Assembly: GCA_002316225.1 (NCBI GenBank)
Contig: DCDC01000052.1
Coordinates: forward strand, 1-5,205
From: Firmicutes bacterium UBA1065
GTDB taxonomy: Bacteria > Bacillota > Clostridia > Tissierellales > Sedimentibacteraceae
Reading direction: 5' to 3'
Length of the DNA: 5,205 bases
The translations under genes and the position numbers were made by a program. This document shows positions 1 through 4,548 of the stretch, piece by piece; the first letter of the stretch is position 1; each line of letters opens with the position of its first letter. The notes beneath the pieces were generated by a model that ran no database searches, was not told the DNA's origin, and saw only the letters and a list, made by a program, of their open reading frames with translations.

Positions 1-19
1 ATTTTCTTTTTAAATAGTG

Positions 20-25
20 TATAAT
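20..25 (+). promoter_or_regulatory. Candidate -10 box of the ISL3 transposase promoter
   Basis: A perfect TATAAT lies 33 nt before the ATG at 59. A -35 box at normal spacing would fall at or before the window edge and cannot be judged. The surroundings are very A+T-rich, so a chance match is possible. A weak ribosome binding site (GAGAAAAGG, 42-50) stands 8 nt before the ATG. Confidence 0.4.
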
Positions 26-58
26 ATTGTCAAAAACATATGAGAAAAGGCGACTGCT

Positions 59-502
59 ATGGATGAATTTATAAAGTTACTTGATCCTTCGCTCAACTAT
101 ATTGAGCATATAACAAAAGATAAAAAATGCATTATTACAGTTGAATCTAATCGAAAAGATGCAATATGTCCCTATTGCGGAATGGCATCATCAAAAAAAC
201 ATTCAATGTATAAGAAAGAATTTCAGGATCTTCCTATTCAAGATAATCAAGTTATTATACTGATAAGGAATAGAAAAATGTTTTGCATAAATCCGGAATG
301 TAGCCATAAAACTTTTTCAGAACGATTTGATTTTATTCAATATAAAGCCAGAAAGACAGAGCGTCTTATTAAAAAAATATTGGGTATATCGTCAAGGCTA
401 AGTTCAGTTGCTGCATCTACAATGCTTAAAAGCGATACAGTAGAGGTCAGCAAAAGTACAATTTGCAGAATGATTAAAAAAAACGCCTCAGGTAGTAGAT
501 AA
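59..502 (+). CDS. ISL3 transposase, N-terminal part (zinc-binding and HTH), frame interrupted
   Basis: This 147-residue frame is the DNA-binding front of an ISL3 transposase, which recognises the ends of its own element. A zinc-binding module is visible, with C37-x2-C40 (CPYC) and C76-x4-C81 followed by HKTFSERF, the usual ISL3 pattern. Residues about 104-140 look like a helix-turn-helix, with the typical VSKSTICRMI near the end. The ATG at 59 is supported by GAGAAAAGG 8 nt upstream. The protein stops at 500-502, just before the catalytic domain, and its last residues (NASGSR) do not look like family sequence. In the +1 frame the same DNA reads TPQVVDKNKVFKVCIDD, as expected for the continuation. 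Alone it has no catalytic residues. It is either half of a frameshifted pseudogene or a product made when frameshifting fails. Confidence 0.85.
   Translation: MDEFIKLLDPSLNYIEHITKDKKCIITVESNRKDAICPYCGMASSKKHSMYKKEFQDLPIQDNQVIILIRNRKMFCINPECSHKTFSERFDFIQYKARKTERLIKKILGISSRLSSVAASTMLKSDTVEVSKSTICRMIKKNASGSR
476..483 (+). other. A8 run at the transposase frame switch
   Basis: Eight consecutive A lie in the only stretch where both transposase frames are open: the upstream frame ends with TAA at 500-502, and the downstream frame is closed by TGA at 471-473. Reading seven A instead of eight gives ATG ATT AAA AAA ACG and a continuous 582-residue transposase. The change needed is +1 (or -2), not the -1 shift typical of IS3 or IS1. 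This could be a one-base insertion mutation, transcriptional slippage on the A tract, or a sequencing error in a homopolymer. Confidence 0.75.
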
Positions 503-569
503 GAATAAAGTCTTTAAGGTCTGTATAGACGATTTTGCATTCAGGAAACGTTACTCATACGGAACAATT

Positions 570-1808
570 ATGATTGATATTGAATCGCACCGTATTATAG
601 ATTTACTGGATTCTAGAGATAAAGAGACGGTAACCCGATGGTTGAAGACATTTCCAAATATTCAGGTTGTATCCCGTGACGGTTCTCTTACGTACGCATC
701 AGCAATTTCTGATTCGCATCCTAATGCCATTCAAGTAAGTGACCGTTTTCACCTGTTAAAAAATCTGTCAGAAGCACTTGAGAAATATATGCTACGTCTT
801 TTCCCGGCAAGATTAGAAATACCAACTACAGGAATTTCACAAACTCCTGAAATGAAGGCATTATTAGATACAAGAAATCGAGCCCAAAGGATTCGATTTG
901 CAAAACAAAAGCTCACAGAAGGATTTACCATAAGTGAAATAGCACTTGTTATGCATGCTTCAATTTCCACAATAAGAAAATATTTATCGATTAGGGAAGA
1001 AGACATTCCTGAAGATATTAGTTCGGTAAGAGAACGGCAACATGTAGATGCTATGAACAAAATGAAATGCAGAATAGAGAATGTCAGAAATCTTTATAAT
1101 CAAGGCTTTTCAATTGAAGAGATATGTAGAGTTACTGGACATATAAGCCAAACAATCAGAAAATATTTATCAGAAGAATGTTCTTTAATAAATGGACATT
1201 ATGACTATAGGCGTCCTGGAAAATTACAAAACTTCGAAAAAGAAATTATAGAGTTACGGTCACAAGGAGTAACATATCCGAAAATAACTGAAACAATCCG
1301 AGCAAAGGGATATAATGGAACTGTTGCTGCATTAAGAGTATTTATGCAGAAAGAACGTGAACATCAGAAGAATGTAGTATCAAAAGATGCTGGAAAGAAT
1401 GAATTTATAGCAAGAAAATGGATGATTCAATTGATTTATCGAAATATTGAAAAGGTGAAAGGTATAACACAAAAGCAATATGAAGAGGTTTTAAAGAAAT
1501 ATCCGATTTTAGGAATGGCATATGAAATCCTGCAACAATTTCATGGCATTATTTTTTCGAAAAAGCCGGATAAATTGGAGACATGGATCTGTGAAGCCGA
1601 GAAATTAGAAATAACGGAAGTTAACGCTTTTATAACAGGATTAAAAAGAGATTTAGATGCAGTTAAAAATAGCATAATTTATCCATATAATAACGGCCTT
1701 GCAGAAGGAAGTGTGAATAAGTTAAAGGTAGTAAAACGTATCATGTATGGCCGTAGTAGTTTTGAATTGCTAAAATCAAAACTACTACGGATTGAAGCCA
1801 CACATTAA
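570..1808 (+). CDS. ISL3 transposase, catalytic DDE part, out of frame with its N-terminus
   Basis: This part carries the RNase H-like catalytic domain that cuts and joins the element ends. The listed start is only the first ATG. The family-like reading frame is open from 474 and includes KVCIDDFAFRKRYSYG at about 513-560, which holds the first catalytic D (codon 528-530). From the ATG at 570, the second D is in VVSRDGS (residue 37), SDRFHLLKN follows, and the catalytic E is in NNGLAEGSVNK (residue 379). Between the second D and the E lies a long insertion with three HTH-like segments (about 115-140, 176-201 and 230-259). The first two share the pattern GF[TS]I-x-EI and IS-x-TIRKYLS. The C-terminal KRIMYGRSSFELLKSKLL is diagnostic for ISL3. 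Translated from 570 alone, the product lacks the first D and should be inactive. Joined to the upstream part, the protein would be about 582 residues, in the range of the longer ISL3 transposases. No ribosome binding site supports independent translation. Confidence 0.85.
   Translation: MIDIESHRIIDLLDSRDKETVTRWLKTFPNIQVVSRDGSLTYASAISDSHPNAIQVSDRFHLLKNLSEALEKYMLRLFPARLEIPTTGISQTPEMKALLDTRNRAQRIRFAKQKLTEGFTISEIALVMHASISTIRKYLSIREEDIPEDISSVRERQHVDAMNKMKCRIENVRNLYNQGFSIEEICRVTGHISQTIRKYLSEECSLINGHYDYRRPGKLQNFEKEIIELRSQGVTYPKITETIRAKGYNGTVAALRVFMQKEREHQKNVVSKDAGKNEFIARKWMIQLIYRNIEKVKGITQKQYEEVLKKYPILGMAYEILQQFHGIIFSKKPDKLETWICEAEKLEITEVNAFITGLKRDLDAVKNSIIYPYNNGLAEGSVNKLKVVKRIMYGRSSFELLKSKLLRIEATH
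1751..1790. repeat. Perfect 15-bp inverted repeat inside the transposase 3' end
   Basis: The arms are CCGTAGTAGTTTTGA (1751-1765) and TCAAAACTACTACGG (1776-1790), with a 10-nt loop. They are exactly complementary. The repeat lies in codons for GRSSFELLKSKLLRI, 18 nt before the stop codon and 40 nt from the proposed element end. No T-run follows on either strand, so it does not look like an ordinary intrinsic terminator. Confidence 0.9.
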
Positions 1809-1830
1809 TCAACTAAAGTAGGAAAGAACC
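1809..1830 (+). repeat. Probable right terminal inverted repeat of the ISL3 element
   Basis: The 22 nt directly after the transposase stop end in GGAAAGAACC, and inverted they start GGTTCTTTCC. The position just after the gene and the sequence type fit an ISL3 right end. The matching left end is outside the window, so the pairing cannot be tested. The exact edge is unsure because AACCG (1827-1831) also aligns with the right end of the neighbouring IS66 element. Confidence 0.5.
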
Positions 1831-1834
1831 GTAA

Positions 1835-1853
1835 AATAACTAAGTGTATTGAC
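1835..1853 (+). repeat. IS66 left terminal inverted repeat (tnpC side)
   Basis: AATAACTAAGTGTATTGAC matches the reverse complement of 4353-4371 at 16 of 19 positions. It lies 10 nt beyond the tnpC stop codon. Further out, AACCG (1827-1831) also matches the right side at the same offset, while GTAA at 1831 would need a 6-nt gap. The outermost bases are therefore ambiguous. Confidence 0.75.
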
Positions 1854-1863
1854 AAGATTAAGT

Positions 1864-3408
1864 CTAACTTCCAGCTCTTTTGCAGAACTCTTGTGCATCT
1901 GGAGACCAAGGAAGGTAGTCTTCAAGAAATTCTGGGTATTGTCCAAATTGAACTCCAGGGAGATTTTTAAATATGAATCTCAGATATTCATATGGATTTA
2001 GTCCATTAGCTTTAGCAGTCTCTACGATGCTGTAGACAGCAGCACTTGCATCAGCACCTTTTGGACTTCCACTGAATAGCCAGTTTCGGCGACCGACTGT
2101 AAAAGGTCTTATGCTGTTTTCGGCGAGATTGTTGGAGATAGAACAATTTCCATCTTCAAGATAGGTCATTAATCCTTCTTTCTGGTTAATGGCGTAGTTC
2201 ATAGCTGCAGCAAGCTTTGATTTTGGAAGGCACAGATCAGCATTTGCTTCAACCCATGACCAAAAAGCATCAAGGACAGGCTTTTCCTGCTCCAGACGCT
2301 GGATTTTTCTCTCTTCAGGTGTAAGAGACTCAAGTTGAGTTTCAATTTCAAATAATTTATTGCAGTAACCAATTGCAATGCTTGGAAGTGTAGCTTCCGG
2401 ACTACTTACATCCTTTGGTAGTGCATCTATGAAATGTCGCCGGACATGTGACCAGCAGAAGCACCTCGTTATATCGGGTACTTTATTGTACCCAGGGTAA
2501 GCATCCACATGAAGATATCCGCGAAAACCTTTTAAAAATTCTTGAGGATGTTTACCACTTCTTGTTTGCTGATATTCAAAGATCCGAATTGGTGTTTTTG
2601 ATCCGTTGTATGTCCCATATACCCACATGTAAGAATCCGTAGTATTCTTACGCCCTTCTTCATTAAGTACTTGAACTGTCGTTTCATCAGCATGTATATA
2701 TTTCTCTTGTAGCAACTTGGTGCGTAGAAGTTTTACGATTGGTGCCAACCAGTCACGTGAAGCAACTATTATCCAGTTTGCCATCGTTGCTCTACTGAGT
2801 TTAATACCCAAGTTCTCCCAGTCCTTTTCCTGCCTGTATAATGGAAGAGCATTCACAAACTTTTGGTACATGACATGTGCAACTGAAGAAGGTGATGCCA
2901 TGGAGTGCATTACAACAGGATAAGGCATTGGTGATTTCTCAAAGTATGGATTATCTGTTCTTTTGCAGCTGCGGCATTCATAGGATTCACGGTAATAGTC
3001 AATAACCCTTACTTTTGCTGGTATATATTCAACTTCGGTGCGGATAAATTCCTCTCCAACTGTGAATAGAGGATTATTGCATTGGGGACACGCAAGATCT
3101 TCATCATCAAGCCTGCAGATGACTTTGTCATGTGGAAGATCTTTAAGAAGTTCCATTCGCTGGCCTTTAAATTTCTTACGTCTATATTTGTCAATTTCTT
3201 GGAGTGTTGGTTCAGGAATGGTTGGAACAGCTACTTCTTCGGCCTCGTCGAAAAGATGGAGTTGTCCTATGACTGCCGATGTCTTTTCACTGCTTCTGCC
3301 AAAGAGTTTACGGGTCAAGAATTCTACTGATTCATGGAGACGTTTATTCTCCTGTACCAGTAAAGCGATCTTATCTTCCAGTTGTTTAACATAAGCTTCA
3401 GTATACAT
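1864..3408 (-). CDS. tnpC: IS66 transposase TnpC (DDE)
   Basis: This 514-residue protein is the catalytic transposase of the IS66 element and has the normal full length. The N-terminus (about 5-40) is a coiled-coil or leucine-zipper segment followed by KLFGRSSEK, an IS66 hallmark. A zinc-binding module uses C107-x2-C110 (CPQC) and C145-x2-C148 (CRSC). The DDE core has D241 in IHADET, D302 in LHVDAYPGY and E430 in NNLAENSIRPF, with CFCWSHVRRHF and VGRRNWLFSGSPKGA in between or after. The C-terminal LNPYEYLRFIF and the region around PW (500-501) match the IS66 C-terminal domain. All expected catalytic residues are present and no frame break is seen. The ATG at 3408 is the natural start. AGGAG at 3424-3428 is 15 nt away, longer than usual, so translation may be weak. 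A separate promoter lies just upstream. Confidence 0.96.
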   Translation of the reverse strand: MYTEAYVKQLEDKIALLVQENKRLHESVEFLTRKLFGRSSEKTSAVIGQLHLFDEAEEVAVPTIPEPTLQEIDKYRRKKFKGQRMELLKDLPHDKVICRLDDEDLACPQCNNPLFTVGEEFIRTEVEYIPAKVRVIDYYRESYECRSCKRTDNPYFEKSPMPYPVVMHSMASPSSVAHVMYQKFVNALPLYRQEKDWENLGIKLSRATMANWIIVASRDWLAPIVKLLRTKLLQEKYIHADETTVQVLNEEGRKNTTDSYMWVYGTYNGSKTPIRIFEYQQTRSGKHPQEFLKGFRGYLHVDAYPGYNKVPDITRCFCWSHVRRHFIDALPKDVSSPEATLPSIAIGYCNKLFEIETQLESLTPEERKIQRLEQEKPVLDAFWSWVEANADLCLPKSKLAAAMNYAINQKEGLMTYLEDGNCSISNNLAENSIRPFTVGRRNWLFSGSPKGADASAAVYSIVETAKANGLNPYEYLRFIFKNLPGVQFGQYPEFLEDYLPWSPDAQEFCKRAGS

Positions 3409-3443
3409 TATTGGCAGTCTCTTCTCCTGTTTTTAATAGCTTA

Positions 3444-3452
3444 ATTATACCA
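3444..3452 (-). promoter_or_regulatory. Extended -10 promoter for tnpC
   Basis: On the - strand the sequence TGGTATAAT is a perfect extended -10 element (TGnTATAAT) with its last base 35 nt before the tnpC ATG, so RNA would start near 3437. A TTGATG lies 20 nt upstream of the -10 box, too far for a good -35, but extended -10 promoters depend less on that box. It follows a terminator-like hairpin, which fits a separate start for tnpC. Confidence 0.6.
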
Positions 3453-3473
3453 TAAAAGAGAGCTTTTTGCATC

Positions 3474-3512
3474 AAAAAAAGCCTGAATTTCTGCATATTT
3501 TCAGACTTTTTT
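3474..3512. terminator. Bidirectional terminator-like hairpin between tnpB and tnpC
   Basis: AAGCCTGAA (3479-3487) and TTCAGACTT (3500-3508) form a 9-bp stem with one mismatch or G-U pair and a 12-nt loop. On the - strand, seven T (complement of 3474-3480) run through the stem edge and beyond. On the + strand, six T (3507-3512) do the same. It lies immediately after the tnpB stop on the coding strand and would reduce readthrough from tnpAB into tnpC. Confidence 0.65.
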
Positions 3513-3516
3513 AAAA

Positions 3517-3873
3517 TTATAATATTTTTGATTCTTTTATTTGTTTAACAGCTTTAGGTTGAATTATTGAAAGTCCTTCAAGGAGCCACCGGAATTCCTG
3601 AGGAGTGATAAGTTTAACTTCTTGGGTATTCCTTGGCCACTGAAATTTACTGCCTTCTAACCTTTTGTAAAGAAGAACAAAACCATCTCCCTCCCAGTAA
3701 AGTGCCTTAAGCCTATCTCGTTTGCGTCCACTAAATAGAAAGAGACTGTTGTGGAAAGGGTTAAGTTTAAAATTCTGCTGAACAATGCCTGCAAGTCCAT
3801 CAATTGATTTACGCATATCCGTATAGCCACAAGCAATATATATGTTTTCCGCCTTCGAGATATCACCTAGCAT
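3517..3873 (-). CDS. tnpB: IS66 accessory protein TnpB (Orf2)
   Basis: This 118-residue protein is the small TnpB of IS66 elements, required for transposition in studied members although its biochemical role is poorly known. The family signature is complete: YIACGYTDMRKSIDGLAGIV (about 12-31), NPFHNSLFLFSGRKRDRLKALYWEGDG split across 38-64, and LLYKRLE with FQWP (68-80). Length is normal. The ATG at 3871-3873 overlaps the tnpA stop (TAG, 3867-3869), giving a 7-nt overlap that suggests translational coupling. No strong ribosome binding site is seen upstream. It is not the IS200/IS605 TnpB nuclease, which shares only the name. Confidence 0.95.
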   Translation of the reverse strand: MLGDISKAENIYIACGYTDMRKSIDGLAGIVQQNFKLNPFHNSLFLFSGRKRDRLKALYWEGDGFVLLYKRLEGSKFQWPRNTQEVKLITPQEFRWLLEGLSIIQPKAVKQIKESKIL

Positions 3874-4253
3874 ATACTTTTCAGAGCCTTAAGTGTATTT
3901 TCAATTATGCTGTTCGTTGCACTGTTCTGAATTTCTATAACAGCATAATTAAGTTTAAGAATTATTGCAGGCTGTGTTGCTTCAATGGCTGGAACTTTGA
4001 TTTCAGCAAAAGCAGGTTGAACTTCATTATCAACTTTAATCGGAACAATTGACTCTTGATGTTTTTTACTTATGCCCGGAATAGAATTGCAGGCAGCAAT
4101 ACGCACTTTTCTCAGCCAATAGTAATAACTTTTAACATTTATACCGTGCTCCTCACACCAGGAACTAACTGTCTGACCACTGTTTCGGCATTCTTTAATA
4201 ATTTCAGCCCAATAATTTAGGCGATACTCATTAGAAACTTTCTGTACATCCAT
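3867..4253 (-). CDS. tnpA: IS66 accessory protein TnpA (Orf1, HTH)
   Basis: This 128-residue protein is the first IS66 gene product, a small probable DNA-binding protein. Residues 12-50 contain the family HTH pattern YWAEIIKECRNSGQTVSSWC, then HGINVKSYYYWLRKV. A variable middle follows, and the C-terminus (about 99-125) has the LKLNYAVIEI and TLKALK sequence usual for the family. The frame is open back to a GTG at 4268, but the ATG at 4253 is the better start, because GAGGG (4262-4266) is a good ribosome binding site 8 nt upstream of it and would be coding sequence if the GTG were used. The 3' end overlaps tnpB by 7 nt. A promoter and leader RNA structure lie upstream. Confidence 0.93.
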   Translation of the reverse strand: MDVQKVSNEYRLNYWAEIIKECRNSGQTVSSWCEEHGINVKSYYYWLRKVRIAACNSIPGISKKHQESIVPIKVDNEVQPAFAEIKVPAIEATQPAIILKLNYAVIEIQNSATNSIIENTLKALKSIC

Positions 4254-4266
4254 GCAAATATCCCTC

Positions 4267-4327
4267 ACTTTTTAGAGTTTTAATTTAGAGTCGAAAAACT
4301 TGAAATACTCTAAATTACTTTTTAGGG
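4267..4327 (-). promoter_or_regulatory. Structured tnpA leader: 11-bp hairpin between direct repeats
   Basis: TAATTTAGAGT (4281-4291) and ACTCTAAATTA (4307-4317) form a perfect 11-bp stem with a 15-nt loop. Direct repeats ACTTTTTAG (4267-4275 and 4317-4325) flank it. On the RNA strand a second ACTCTAAA copy (4271-4278) can compete for the same arm. RNA made from further upstream would also contain AAUACCCU (4324-4331, read on -), which can pair imperfectly with AGGGAUAUU over the tnpA ribosome binding site (4257-4265). The structures are visible in the sequence. A regulatory role is inference. Confidence 0.6.
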
Positions 4328-4328
4328 T

Positions 4329-4357
4329 ATTATCTCATGGCCTTGTAAAGGAGTCTA
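4329..4357 (-). promoter_or_regulatory. Probable tnpAB promoter
   Basis: On the - strand, TAGACT (4352-4357, 4 of 6 matches to TTGACA) and GATAAT (4329-4334, 5 of 6 matches to TATAAT) are separated by 17 nt. RNA would start near 4322, about 69 nt before the tnpA ATG. Most of the -35 box lies inside the right inverted repeat, so protein bound to the element end could repress it. Confidence 0.5.
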
Positions 4358-4371
4358 TACACCGAGTTATT
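4353..4371 (-). repeat. IS66 right terminal inverted repeat (tnpA side)
   Basis: Read inward on the - strand, AATAACTCGGTGTATAGAC matches the left repeat at 16 of 19 positions. Ten further bases (GTAACCGACT, 4381-4372) extend to the outer edge and begin with the GTAA common at IS66 ends. The next base, 4382, starts the IS1182-type terminus. Confidence 0.75.
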
Positions 4372-4381
4372 AGTCGGTTAC

Positions 4382-4430
4382 GGGGCTGTTGCATTATCGA
4401 TTAAAAATCGTAGTGCAATGCCCCTTTTTA
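4382..4430 (+). terminator. IS1182 terminal hairpin with T-tail facing into the element
   Basis: GGGGCTGTTGCATTATCGAT (4382-4401) pairs with ATCGTAGTGCAATGCCCC (4407-4424), apart from two small bulges or mismatches around GGGGC, TTGCA, TA and CGAT. TTTTTATT follows on the + strand. This is a good intrinsic terminator for transcription entering from the IS66 side. It also forms the element's terminal sequence, so a role in transposase binding is equally possible. On the - strand no T-run follows. Confidence 0.7.
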
Positions 4431-4548
4431 TTAGAGAAAGATAATATATTTCATCTTTACAATATTACTTTCCATTCTTGCTCTTAAAAAAGGGTACACT
4501 AAATAAACGACACACACTTCGCTACTTTTTTCATAAATATCGTTATGT

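Larger units (their letters stand above)
1..1830 (+). mobile_element. ISL3-family insertion sequence, left end outside window
   Basis: The element is identified from its transposase, which has the ISL3 zinc-binding N-terminus, an ISL3-type DDE core and the conserved C-terminal NKLKVVKRIMYGRSSF motif. The right boundary is placed at 1830 because the 22 nt after the stop codon end in GGAAAGAACC. Read inward this is GGTTCTTTCC, which resembles ISL3-family termini as I remember them. The left terminal repeat is not visible in the 58 nt before the start codon, so the element begins before the window. ISL3 elements normally make 8-bp target duplications. The candidate right copy would be 1831-1838 (GTAAAATA), but its partner cannot be seen here. 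Confidence 0.8.
1831..4381 (-). mobile_element. Complete IS66-family insertion sequence (tnpA-tnpB-tnpC)
   Basis: All three genes diagnostic of IS66 are present in the usual order on the - strand and look intact. Imperfect inverted repeats lie just outside the coding region. GTAA, the common IS66 terminal tetranucleotide, occurs at both proposed ends (1831-1834 on +, 4381-4378 on -). The resulting length of about 2.55 kb is normal for the family. IS66 usually makes 8-bp target duplications. The 8 nt before 1831 (AAAGAACC) and after 4381 (GGGGCTGT) differ, so the present flanks are not the original insertion site. The left edge could also be shifted or interrupted by the ISL3 element. Confidence 0.88.

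Noticed and set aside
749..1060. 103-residue open frame on the - strand
   Set aside because: It lies wholly inside the ISL3 DDE coding region, has no recognisable domain, and is explained as an antisense shadow.
1849..1854. TTGACA in the IS66 left repeat as a promoter reading into the element
   Set aside because: No -10-like hexamer stands 16-18 nt downstream on the + strand, and transcription would be antisense to tnpC.
3038..3394. 118-residue + strand frame, with smaller ones at 2448-2642, 2717-2923 and 3082-3330
   Set aside because: All are antisense to the intact tnpC gene, and their low-complexity composition looks like reversed coding sequence.
3517..3873. TnpB as an RNA-guided nuclease with an omega RNA
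   Set aside because: The 118-residue protein has IS66 Orf2 signatures and none of the RuvC features of IS200/IS605 TnpB. The shared name is coincidental.
3804..4052. 82-residue + strand frame across the tnpA/tnpB overlap
   Set aside because: It is antisense to two well-identified genes and has no domain or ribosome binding site.
4253..4268. GTG at 4268 as the tnpA start
   Set aside because: The GAGGG site at 4262-4266 is correctly placed for the ATG at 4253 and would be inside the gene if the GTG were used.
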